Of a stretch of 64,000 nt of DNA, positions 27,525 to 39,449 are shown piece after piece. Source of the stretch: Amblyornis subalaris. Lineage: Eukaryota > Chordata > Aves > Passeriformes > Ptilonorhynchidae. The stretch lies in contig JACAXG010000053.1 in NCBI GenBank assembly GCA_018881555.1, forward strand, positions 3,275,210 through 3,339,209. The letters are read 5' to 3'. A program made the translations under genes and the position numbers. The notes beneath the pieces were generated by a model. It saw only the letters and a program-made list of their open reading frames with translations. It did no database searches and had not been told where the DNA came from. The stretch's first letter is position 1. Each line of letters starts with the position of its first letter.

Positions 27525-27546
27525 CCCCTCCCTCTCCCTCCTCCCC
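27525..27546 (-). repeat. C-rich tract: minus-strand G-quadruplex motif
   Basis: On the plus strand CCCC (27525-27528), CCC (27530-27532), CCC (27536-27538) and CCCC (27543-27546) are separated by 1, 3 and 4 nt. The complementary strand therefore has four G-tracts with short loops, a canonical quadruplex pattern. The tract is followed at once by AG, which also makes it look like a strong plus-strand splice acceptor. The frames downstream close quickly and no donor was identified. Confidence 0.8.
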
Positions 27547-30500
27547 AGAATTCATTTTCAGGAGCTTGATCTATAACCTATTTTCCTCTGTTAAGCCTAA
27601 ATAATTTTAATTTATGAATTAGTTAATATTTATACATATGTAATATTCTGGATACTGTTTATACTAATGAATTTTGACTGTAAATATATCTGAACACATG
27701 CATCATCCTGACCTGCAAATACCACCCACATTACCTAGCCCTTGGAGTTTGCTTTTACTAAGAAAGAAAAGAACATCAAAATCACAGTGTCTCTTCAGTC
27801 TTGACTGTTTCTGGTATTCGTTCTTTGCTCTTCAGCCCATCCTCCTGGTTCTTCACAATAAGCTTTCAACTTCTTTTTGCCTGCAAGAACCAGCAATATC
27901 CACAATTTTTTTTTACCTTCTGCCTTATCAAGGAAACAGATTTAATCCCATATTTTTCCATCCATGCCACAGGTCCTTTGAACATGATGCTTCTTTCTCT
28001 TAGTCGAAGGCAGCACTTTCCGCTTCTGCTGGAGTCCTTGTTGGATTCAAATTGCAACAATTTACCACTTATTTATGCAAAATGTATTGGCATAGCAATA
28101 GTTTCCATTATTTTATTAATTTCACACTTGCCTAGTACACTGCATTTGCAATGTGCTTGCAAAATACACTTGCATTTTCCATGAGAACAGTAATAGATTG
28201 CAGTCTAAAAGTCCATACCTTAAATCCCTTTTTAATGTGATTCCTGTTAAAAGTTTAATTTCAAGGGACATATTTGAAAGTTTTGAGTCATGGTTCTCTG
28301 TATCACGATACTTCTGTATCAACATGAAGTAGACAAACTGAAAACAACAGAATTACTCTGTAACAACATAAATTTAGGAGAAGTAATAATTAGTCTTTGA
28401 CTAATGGTGAGAAATAAAAAGATACCATTGAACTGTGTTCCTTCTACGTTCATGAAGTAACAAACAAGATCATTAGGCACAAAAATTAGCACTGTGTGTT
28501 GCAAACACCTTTTGCCCTGCTCTTTGCTACCTTCTATGTCCCTGTCCACCCTTGTTCTGTGTTGTCTGATCCAGCATGTTCACCTCTGCCCCCTCCTGAC
28601 CTCACTTCCATGGAGATGTCAAGGGTTTGTATCTATTCTGCACTTTAAATCCCACAGGAGATCAGACTGGCTGAACCATGAAGGTACAAAACCACCGCTG
28701 AAAAATAACCCGAGAAATGCTTAGGAAAACAAACATCATATATTAATATTAAATCTTGACACACTTGATAAACTGTGAGCGCGGGAAACATTTGTGCCTC
28801 ATTTCTAGAGCACTGGCTCCATTGACATACATATTGAAGTTAAAAAAACAGATTCTGAAAACAACCTGCAGCAATACTACCAGAAAATCAGGTTGTACAG
28901 TTACGTGTGTACACAGAGAGAACAGNTAAAAAAAAAAAACCAAAACCTTAATAATTTTTGTAAAGGAAGAGGTTGTCATTGTTTATTTTCTTTTCAAAAC
29001 AGACTCCTGCATGAGAGACATGATTTTAAATACTTTTATCAGGCCTTCCTAATTAATAGACATTTGTACTACCTAACATAATAACTTAGTTTTTCGCTTA
29101 TCTGCCTTGCCATTTATTCTTGATTATGGTGGCAAACCAAGGGTTTACTGGTTGCACTGAACTTTTAGATCATCATTAAATCATGAAATATATTACACAA
29201 AGTTATTTGCAAGATCCAGTACAAAACAAACAAACAAAAAAGTATAAAAACCCAGGTTTCCTGAATCTTGAAAAAGGTGTCATGTAAATTAGTGTTTTGT
29301 TCCCTTTGAAGGAGTAGGATAAATATTCCTGCAAGCATAATATTAAAATATTAGAACTAAGTGGTAGCAGGTGTCAAAGAACTGTACCCTGCATACTTCT
29401 CTTTTCCTTCTCTTCCTATCCAACTGTTCCTTTTCTTTCCTATATGTTTCTTTATCATTTTCTCGACTTCAAAATTCACTTCCAATCTGAAAAAAAAGAG
29501 CCACACTTACTGTGAAATATGGAAGGAAACTCCAAGTCAATTCTTCCCTTTTCAGTCCACAGAAATAATTGGCTAGAAGCACCTTGTGTCAGCAGGAGCA
29601 CTTTTGACACTCTCCTCCATTTATTTCCAATCTCCCTGATGTAGGTCAATTGTATCAGTGCTGCTCTTCAGCCAATGCTAGCAGAAAACTGTTCTTACTT
29701 GTGTTTCACATTTGCTGGTTTGCTGTTTGCTGATCATTGCTTCACTCCCAGGTGGTAAAAAGTCTGTTTTGTCTATTTTGATGTAGGTTTTTGAGTGGAG
29801 GACTATGTAAGGAATGGACAGAGCATAGGTTTTGAACATGGTTTAGGATTTAAGGAGTCCTAAAGAAATGGATAAAGTGCATTAATGCTGGGCAAAACAT
29901 AATACAAATCACAAATTTTGCAATAATCTGGTATTATTGCTGATGACATTAAGCTTCCCTTAGGGAAAAAAAAAAAATTATTCGGGGTGATGCCATGTCT
30001 CTGCAACAATCTGTTTAGGCCAACAGAAAGGAAATACTGTTGGACTTGTATTGGAGGACAAAGAGTATAATCCAGGCTTTCATGGGATAGATAGTGTTCA
30101 CTGAGTTATAGGGAATGAAGCTTCTCTTCCAGAATGAATTGTAGGAAAATATAAGAGGTTCCATACAATAAGCCTGCACACTTATGACAGAGACATCATC
30201 ATGTTGATAGTAATTGAAGAAAAAGCAACAGAAGTAAAAAAATAGCCAGTAATTTCTACAGGGATAATAAAGAACTTACAAAAAGTGATAGGTTTGTTCC
30301 ATTAAAAAAAAATATGGTCTATTTATGGTAATTCAGAAATAAATTACGAATTGCTAAAATTCACCACATGGAATCTTCATCCTGAAATTTTACTAAAGGA
30401 AAATTGGAAGAGGAATTGCCCCTGAAATTTTGAAAATATGGCAGGGATGAAGGGAAGAGAGACTGAAAAAGACAGTCACGGAGAGAGGAAGTGTGAAAGA

Positions 30501-31214
30501 GGAAGGGGAAAATATACAAGGAAAATAATGCAATATAATATAAAAAAAACTTAAAAAAATATCTTTAACCTTTCTGTACATTTTGGAAAAAGTGAGACTG
30601 CATAGCTTTTGAATATAAAAGTTTGATTCATTTTTGCAGTTCTCCAGGGAAAATTGTTCTGATACTATGGTCCTGCTACTGTCAAAGGACAACTGTCAAG
30701 AGAAGCTCTTTACATTTAGTGTAAGCAGACACACAGTGTGCAGAGAAGGTAATTTTGTACAACATCAGCATCTGATTGTGCTGCAGGAGCAATAGGGCTT
30801 TTCATGGGCTTGCAGTATTAACAAAACAACACATTTCCTATTAGAGTAGTGTCCTTTCTTTTTGTCCTCTATCTAGCTAACAAACTTTCTCACCTATGCA
30901 ATCTTTCATTTTGAGTCCCATAGATTCCCTACAGGGAGTGACTAAGATCCTACTACTGTCAATTTTTTTGTTACTTAGTAGATCCTTTTTATTTGGAGAT
31001 GTTTGAATTGTCTTTATTACTGGTGGTCTGACTGGGAGCTGTGTGGCCCAAGAGCTGCTGCTGTTGCTCAGGACTGATTTTATGCTCATTTTAGTAATAT
31101 TACTTCCTTACTTTTCAGCTTAGAAGGCATCCCTATTCAACTAAAGACAAAAATGCCCTGTCCTTAGGCATTATGATTTCCATGGAAGGATGTAGAGTAG
31201 ACAGAGAGAGTGTT

Positions 31215-31365
31215 AGAGAGCAGTGAGCTGTTGTACTGAGATGCCGATCCCTCAGAGCAGCGAGCAGCACAACTCCAGGCACTTGGCTCCCAGGGACTGC
31301 GCTGGCTGCTCAGCAGCACTGCCTCCCTGGCACACTTTGGGCTGTTGAACTGGTAAAAGGTGAGT
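31215..31365 (+). other. GC-richer patch ending in a splice-donor-like site
   Basis: This patch is noticeably richer in G and C than its surroundings. It contains a near-palindrome GCTGCT-C-AGCAGC (31305-31317). It ends in AAAAG followed by GTGAGT at 31360-31365, a close match to the vertebrate 5' splice consensus. One plus frame is open from 31227 to the donor, about 44 codons, without an ATG. The upstream side is purine-rich and lacks a polypyrimidine tract and acceptor, so an internal exon is unlikely. A first non-coding exon cannot be excluded. Confidence 0.15.
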
Positions 31366-34338
31366 AAAAGTGTTGGATGAGCGAAAGCTGTGAAAGTGAA
31401 ATGAGAATGGCCTTTACAGTGGCCACATCACTCTGAGCTGAGAAGTAAGGTATCCACCGTGGCCCAGCAGTACCACCGAGCCACCTGGAAGTCAATCATC
31501 TTCCCCACAGAATTCCTGCTGAGACCGAAGTTGAAAAATAGGAAAACCAAAGATTAGCAAAACTCATTTTGCAGCTGATGCTGTAAGGTAATGTAAGAAA
31601 TGTTTCTGTGCCTTATGCAGTGAAATTGTTGGCCAGAAGTTGCTATTGTAGCCAGTCATGAGCCAAGACAAGACTCTTCTCAGAAGCTCAAATCCACCCT
31701 TCTTAGAAGTAAGAATGAAACAAATGGTGTCGTATTCCCCAAATTTTTAAGATCTCTAGAACCCAAACTGGGTTTCTGGTAGATATGCCCATTTCTCTCC
31801 CTACATAGACTTTCCAACTCGGACCAGGAATACCATGAAGGAACGTTCTCAACAGCATTTTTCCTAGGACCAGAGATAGTAGTGCTAGAAATCTCATGTA
31901 AAAAATCTGTTTCTGAAAGCTTTCCAGCTCATTCCTCCAGATTCAAATGACTTGGATGGTCTTCACAGAGTCATCTAAGCTTTCAGCTGTTTATCCAAAG
32001 CAAACAGAAATTATGAAAATTCTGAAGTTGCCCATTGCTACTCGTACGGTACAAGCACATGTGGCTAATCCTTGCCCCATTTAGCATCACTGGTCAATTC
32101 CCACAAGAAATTTTATCCTTGACATGGTTTAGGAGCATTTAATCTGATCTGACAATGTTCAGTCCACTTCCCAAGTCCTTGAATGATTTATTTTGATTTG
32201 CTTTAGTAATGTGTCCACTGCTTTTTGATTAAGACATCAGTATTGTATGTGACCTACATACTTCCTTTTCCTTTTGCGTTTCAAGATCTGGTTTTCCCCA
32301 GACCATCTGAGAGTACTATCTACCTTAAAGAGATCAAATATTATAGTAGTTGGTCCTGGAAGTTGGTGTTAGAAGAAACATTCGGGGTTTAGTGCACTGT
32401 AATGGCTGTTTTTTTCAAATTACTTCAGTGACTTATACACTGAAAGATTAAATGTCATTTAGCATGCTAATCACTTTCCAACAATAATTTCATTTGGATT
32501 TTGGCAGACTAAAGAGTGTTAAACAAAAATAGGTGTTGAATTCAAAATGTTCATTCTGACAGTCAAGATCTATGAAATAAGAATTGTTTTCATAATCAAT
32601 TTTCTGCTTTGAAATCTTTAAAGCTCATCATGTACAATTCAGGGAAAACCTAAACCAGACACTTGGTTCCACCCAAGTTAGCAATATTACTGATCTTCCA
32701 GTACAAGCATCCCTTTCTGATGCTAATCTCAGTAAACATAAATCCTTAATGACAAAAGCCCGGTTAGTGTGATATGATGTATATTCTTCAACCTNTGCAA
32801 TAAAGACATAACTGAAGCATTACAATCTCACAATACATTTGCAATAGAGCAGAATTCATAATTTAATCTATTAGTGTATGACTACAGAATTTAATATTTT
32901 TTAGACAATATAGTTATCTGAGAGGTCATGTTCACGCTGAAATCTGCTCTTCAATGCATGGGCAAACAGCAGTATAGTACACCAGGAATAAACATGTTTT
33001 TGTCCAATTTAATTATAACTAAAGCTGGTCAACAGCTCAGTTGGCACACAAAGAATAAAAGTTAACATTATTGAACCTTCCAAGCCCTTTGTAGCCTTCT
33101 NTGCACTCCACATTTGAAACACACCTACACAACTTTTTTGCCCTGGTGGGTGTGGTGCTGATTAAAAGGAGTAAACTCAAGAGCCAAATCCATTGAGCTT
33201 GGCTTTAACTTTCTAATGCGTTGCAGAAGGCCATGGATCACTTCTACTGAGCAGGATTACAGAGATTAATCTGTGCCAGCAGTCGATGACAGGCTTGTTA
33301 GGAGAAAAATCCAATGATACTAACCCTTCAAAAAACTGCTTATTAACTGCATTAATGACTGACTTCTCATTAAAGATTACTGTTAGTGTCTTTCTTAGCA
33401 TTTCCCCTTTGACATGAGTGGTTAGTGAGTTGGTAGAACTTCCATGGTTTTTCCCAAAAAGAGAAGAAAATCATCCCATGTATTTTGTCCATTGAATAGT
33501 ATAAATTTTCAAAAATACAAATAATCTCCTGATTCCCTCAACAAACAAAAAAAGAATCAAAAAATCAGCAGGCAGTGCATTAGCTCACTATCTTTCCACT
33601 GGAGTCACTGCCTTTTTAACTTGCTTTTCCTCCCACTACAAGTGACCTCCAACCAACTGCATCAACATTTATATAAGCACTCTTACAGTAATACACCAGA
33701 CTGGAAATTCTTGTATGGGTCCACACCACAAATACTCAATTCTCCTTGAGAGTACCTTAGTTTGATGCATGGGACATACCTAGCCTTGGCATACACCCCA
33801 GCAGTGGTGTTTGCCTGGGAAGGCTTCACAGGTACCCACTTCTGAGCCAAATACACCCATTCTCCCACCAGCTCATAGAAAAAGAATACTTCTTTCCCTT
33901 ACTGAGCAGCATTTCTAAGGACCATGAGTGGAAAAAAAGGAATATAGATGAGAGTGAGGAAGTCTTCATTAGCAGGGAACACTTCTCATCAGAGTGTTTG
34001 CAGTGTTGGACTGCATTGCCACAAGTAAGTGGCTGGCCCAGGAGGCAGCCCTGTAGCCCAGGCTGCTACAAGACTGTGCAGAAGAGGACATGGCCCTGCT
34101 CTTCCTAGGACCTTGGTGTAGGGACACCGTCATCTCCCTGAGCTGTGCCCTAGACCCTAGACTTGACAGAACTCACCAGCACTCCCAGATANAACCAAAA
34201 CAAGCAGAGCTTTCAGACTGGTGTGGTCATGGGAAAAAGCCATTCCCCAACCACCAAGTCAGGGAACCTGAAACATAAAAACTTCCATGTACTTCATGCC
34301 CCTCAGATGTCAGCAACCTTTATTTTGGCCCACTACTA

Positions 34339-34730
34339 AACATCTTCAGACTAGAGAAAAGAAGATTCCAGGGAGACCTTACAGCAGTCTTGCACTCCTA
34401 AAAGGGGGCCTAGAAAATCCTGTTTCCTGATCCTACAAAAGATGGAGACAAACTATGTAGCAGGAGGTGTTGCAATAGAGTTAGGGTTACAACTAAAAGA
34501 GGGTAGGTTTAGACTTGATATAAGGAAGTTTTTTGTAATAAGGGTGGTGAAGCACTGGAACAGGTTGCCCAGAGTGGTGGTAAATATCCCATCCCTGGAA
34601 GCATACAGGGTGAGACTGGATATGGCTCTGAGCAACCTCATCGTGTTGAAGTCCCTGCTCATTGCAGGGGTGTTGCACTAGATGACCTTTAAAGGTTCTT
34701 TCCAACCCTAACTATTCTATAGTTCTATGG
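34339..34730 (+). mobile_element. CR1 LINE 3' fragment with ORF remnant
   Basis: This is a sense-strand CR1, about 390 bp. It starts in the region matching the 'CTTCAGACTAGAGAAAAGAA' block and runs through 'AGAGGGTAGGTTTAGACTTG', 'AAGCACTGGAACAGGTTGCC' and 'GATGACCTTTAAAGG' to the octamers 'ACTATTCTATAGTTCTATGG'. The frame 34442-34681 reads the LDIRKFF...VVKHWNRLPR pattern. This is the conserved tail downstream of the reverse-transcriptase domain in CR1-like non-LTR elements. The catalytic domain and everything upstream are missing, so it is a dead copy. Octamers are the ATTCTATG type. Confidence 0.95.
34442..34681 (+). pseudogene. CR1 ORF2 C-terminal remnant
   Basis: An open stretch of 79 codons covers the extreme C-terminal part of the CR1 polyprotein, recognisable by the WNRLPR core and the following PSLEAYRVRLD segment. 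In intact CR1 this tail follows endonuclease and reverse-transcriptase domains, none of which are present. The ATG is internal to the ancestral frame and is not a real start. The last codons run into the former 3' untranslated region. It is open only because it is short, not because it is a host gene. Confidence 0.8.
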
Positions 34731-37700
34731 TCTTTGTTGTCCTTTTTTAAAGCAAACCCCTTCCTTCCCCAGCACCTCAGGGCTTTGTGCTGACACTTCA
34801 GCCACCAAAGCCACCCAGATGAGGCTCATTTTTAAAGTCTTCTGAAACCTGTTCAGAAAGAATCAGGTCTTGGCTGGCCAGGCCCTGATACAAAAGCTCT
34901 CTGCGAGGCAGGCAGCATNCAAGATGTTTTCAGCTGGAGACTTATAGAGAAGTCCTCCTAATTATTAACACCTTCAGAGCAACACACTTGGCTCTAAACA
35001 AATCAAAGTACCACAAAATAACACAAGTACCACAATGTTTGTGTGTTGGGTCTGGCAACTCAAAAAAATAAGGTATCTAAAGAAACCTTAATGAAACTAC
35101 ACATCAAGTGAATACTCCCACATGAATTATGTCCCCTCACTGACCAAGGACCTTAGTGACAGCTGCTACTTCCCTGTGCCCACTTCTCCTTCCCACTGGC
35201 TGGGTGTCTCAGCCAGCTCCTCTGCTGAGGACTGCTCTGGAGGTGCAGCAAAGCCTCCTTCTCACAGAAGCCTCTGCCTGTACNGAGACACACATCCCCA
35301 CAATCTTCTGTGGCCAAGCTTACAGCTCACACATTTTCCCAGTTTTCATTCTTTAGAAGCATGTATTTCTGAGACACGAATGGAGAAGAACTAAAAGGAA
35401 ACAAGGAATTTATGGCAGGGAGGGACAAGATCAGAATAAATGGTTTTGCATATACAAAAGAGGTTCAATATTTCTTTCAAATGATAGAAGGGGAGAACTG
35501 ACTAGGAGAGAGCAATGGGTCCCTGCAGTGGTGAGGGCTGGCCAGGCTGGTCTGCTGCAGAAATGTTTCACTGACAGCTCAGCCCAGGGAGGACAGAAAA
35601 GTGGCAGCAAATGCCCTTGTTTAATAGCACATTTTGTCAGGACTATTTTCTGAAGGCAATTATGGGCCAATCTATCTGAAGGCTCATCTGCATTGGCATT
35701 AGAGGGCAGAAAGAAAAATATTTTCAGCGGAGACCAGAGCCAAATCTATCCTCTTCTGCCACTTCTTTGAAAGACAGCTGCCAGCCTGAGTACCAACAAG
35801 TTAAATATGCACCAAAAGCCAGGACAGCCCCAGGATGGAGGTCAGAGCAGCAGCATAATCAGGAATTTGTGAGGTGATGCATGGTTTTGCAGAACATTCA
35901 CAAAGAGAAAAATAAATCTGATTTACTAAATAAATTACAGTTCCAAAATATTTTCTCAGTCCTAAAATTTACTCTGTCTGAAACAGTGCCTACAGACAAG
36001 CAATTCACTCAAGTAGCACAAATGGGCCGGACACACCAGGGGCTTGTGGAATATTTTCCAGTGTTCGTGTTGGTTCAATACAAAAGTGCATAGCCTTAGA
36101 AAGAGTTGATTGAACTGCNTTGCCACTGCACTTTCTAGAGATCCCTTTTTCCCATTTTACTGCAATTCTGTGCTCATTGCCATGGTATCCTAGTACCTGT
36201 GAGGATAATTATAACACTGTTCCATTTAGCACAATGTTCAGAAGTATTTTACTGAGATTTTTGTACGGTGTTACCAACCTCTAGCTTTCTCCACTCACTC
36301 CTCACATCAGGAGAAATTGATATCAATCTGCTGTGTGCTGGCTTAACATTTCTTCTTTCTGAATAGTGTTATTTGAGCTCCTCTATTTACATTAATTAGG
36401 TTTATGCATTCTTTTAGCTTAGCAGATTGTGAAGAACAGGCCAAAATGGAGGGGTTTCTCTGCTGTTTTCTTTTTTAATATTTAGCACTTTATTTCTAGA
36501 ATTAATTGATAGTCTGCACAGAATAAAGTATTTTCTTTAATATCTGCTCTTTTAGCTGGATCCAAATACATTGCATCTTCAACACCTTTCATATATATCC
36601 ACAAGCTGCTAACAGACAAATTCTTTCCTAAGGAGCTCAGCCCATTTCTGTTGTGATAATGAAAGAATCTAATGAATAATTACAAATCACATTGGAATAA
36701 ATGGTATAGCTCGCTAAACCATATACTAAATTCCCTTCTGTCTGCTGTTTATCAATTTCACTAAACAAAGCCTCCATTTGTTTATCTTGAATTATATCTT
36801 TTAATACCTAAAACAGCAACAGTGAAAGATTTTTCCAATTTTCCCTTCCTAGTTTTCATGAAGCACTACTTAGAGGGATGGGATTGATCAATTCTCTGAT
36901 AGCAGCTTTCTTTAGAGTGATTTCAATCCAGCTGAAAGGATAACTGCCTTTCCCTTGTTTGGTGACACTAAACAACACTGNGTGTTATTTTCACTAAGCC
37001 TTCCCAACCTATTGTTTACAACCATTCCTNCTTCTGCCCCTCTGGTTTTGAAAGCAAAAGTCCCCATTGGAAAGTAAATTTTCAATGTTTTTTCTATTTT
37101 TTGTGGTACATTATCTTCTTTAAAGGGAAAAATTGGAGCTGAGATTTCCATAGACCTTCTATAATTTTGTTGATGATACTTATTCAACCACCATCATTGC
37201 CAGTAGGTTCAGAAAAAAGGTTAAGGTAGGTAAGAAAAAAAANCAGTTAGTGTCTCTGGTGTAGGATGATTAAAACCCCCATGAAATAGATGAGATTACA
37301 GAAATGGAATGAAAGTGAATGAATGAACATGTTGTAACAACACATAGGTTATTTAAAAGAGCATTTATGGAAGACAATGCCAACATCACTAGTTTTCTAA
37401 AACTGTCTATAGCATTTACTTTACTCATATATAGAAATAGACAATGCTTTATTCTGCATTGTTAAACTCTCCAAGGCTTTGCACTATTTTCAAACATGCC
37501 ATAATGCATCTGCTCCGTGTCTCTCACAGAGAAGCTGTGCTCCATGACATGCAGTTNAAACTGTGATTTTTGTTTAGCTGGTATTTCACAGTCAACTCTA
37601 TGGCCACAGGGCAGTTCCGATCTTGTGTGCTCTTAAGCAGGCAAAAAAANGCCATTTTTTCTTCTCACCAGTACNGTGTGGCATTCTTCCCTCTCAATCT

Positions 37701-39401
37701 GATTAATCTCCACTCAGAGAACCACAAACTGCTAAGTTCCATAGCTGCTTTCCAGTTTGAAGCACACATGCTGTGGTTTGCCCTTCTTCTTCATGTGAGA
37801 GGTCTATCCCTGCACTCATGACAAGAAGGAAGATAATGAAANCTTGTAGTTGAATACTCAGAGCTGNGAAAATTGGAGCAAACTGGTGTTAAGTCTGAAA
37901 TTTGAAAAGAGTTCAGTAGGTGAAATTTCAGGTTGAACTGAAGAGCATCTCATAAATATTCATGGCCCTAGACAGAATGAAAAGGAAAGTAAAAGGTTAA
38001 CATGAAGACCTTACCTCTAAGAAAAGCAACATGTTTCATGGAGGCCCATTTTACTAAATTTTTTTCACAGTCTAAAGTCTCTTTTCAGACCCTATAATAG
38101 GTACCTTTCCTTATAACTAAAAATGGCTCAGGAATCAGACGACATGGAAGCAGAGGCTGCTTGTTCCCAGCAAAAGAAAACTTCTGAGGGAAAAAAATTA
38201 CTTGCACAACAGAAATTTGTAGACTTGCAAGAGACCACCCTACTGACCTTAAGTTATCTCTCTTTTCTCTCTGACCTATTATTGCCGTTCTTATGTAATT
38301 ATCAGAGATATTTTAAGTTATCTTAGAATTTTTAAAAGCAATTGCATTGATAACAGCACAGATGTTCCTCTGCAAGCTTGGCAAATGAAGCACTGGATAA
38401 TAGTACAAAGAACTTTTCACCACTAATTCATCATTAACTTGATCTGGTCAAATACATAATGACAGAAAAATGTTGACATCCAATTAACAGTGCATAGTGG
38501 CATATATATTATGAGTCTCTGGTTTTAGCCCAGATCCTTTTCACAAGATAAGAAACAATCAATTTAATTGGACACCTGGCTTGCCAGTCTTGGTAATCTT
38601 TAGCACATAATCTTTTATTTTGATTGAAAGAGCTTCAGGGAAGACACTGTTTATTACTGTGCTTGAAAAATTCTGCACCATCATCCTGGTGAGTGTTGTG
38701 TCTGTCATAGGCCTGAAACAACTTACTGTGCTCTACTTGTAATTGGAGACAAACAAAAGAGCTGGTTTTAACAACTATCAAACTACTGCCTTTGTAGAAG
38801 CATATGATATGTAACTGTTGTACCTAAATTATTAAATACTCACACTAAGTGCAGAGGTTCGTCTTTTGGTTCACACAGATTCTGTGTTTATCCAAAACAG
38901 TTCTGTCTCCTGTTATCATGCAGAAAAATCTTTTGGAAATAAACAAGTCTGTCTCTAGCAGAGTATGAAGCAGGAAGTAAAAATACCAGTCTCTGAGCCT
39001 TAGTGAACTACCAGTGTTTTTGTACTTATGGGAGATAATGCAAAACTTTGAGCAGGATTATATAGCATTCCAGAGAGCCACATGAAAATATCTGTGGGGC
39101 AGAAGATTGGTGGTTTGCAGTGACTAATGCCCATAAGCACTAACCAAACTATACACATGACCAAATGATTAATTGAACATAACTAAAATAAGTAGGTACC
39201 AGAAATTAGAGAAACTAAAAGAAATTATCTACTGCACGCACGGAAATTTTCTCAGAAAACATTTGTTTTCATCCCCACAATAAAATACCTNAACTCATCA
39301 TCTGAGGTCCACTTAGGTTTGCTGGGCTAATCAGACTAAATATCCCAAGCTTTGCTTGATCTTTGCAAAGAAATTTTTCCCTNATCTGAAGATCCGTTGA
39401 A

Positions 39402-39449
39402 ATAAAACCACATCTGATAAACATCAGATAAACATGGCTTTGGTTTTAT
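39402..39449. repeat. nested inverted repeat
   Basis: The outer arms ATAAAACCA (39402-39410) and TGGTTTTAT (39441-39449) are exact reverse complements. Inside them ATCTGAT (39412-39418) and ATCAGAT (39423-39429) form a second perfect stem with a 4-nt loop. The two stems are nearly adjacent on the 5' side and separated by 11 nt on the 3' side. A near-direct repeat (TGATAAACAT / AGATAAACAT) generates part of the inner symmetry. Confidence 0.6.

Larger units (their letters stand above)
21728..34338. other. gene-free stretch with G4 motifs and LTR-like patch
   Basis: No gene is supported across about 12.6 kb. The longest frame (27801-28184, 127 codons plus strand) overlaps a 109-codon frame in another register and shows no domain. 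Items listed separately are a GGGTGT array, an LTR-like patch, an N cluster, a C-rich quadruplex-type tract and a GC-richer patch at 31.2 kb. Also present are A12 runs at 28928-28939 and 29966-29977, a pyrimidine-rich tract at about 29385-29470 and a purine-rich tract at about 30440-30530. Nothing else is recognisable. Confidence 0.55.

Noticed and set aside
27801..28184. 127-codon plus-strand open frame overlapping a 109-codon frame
   Set aside because: Two overlapping frames in different registers, hydrophobic and Phe/Ser/Leu-rich composition typical of translated pyrimidine-rich DNA, and no domain or splice context.
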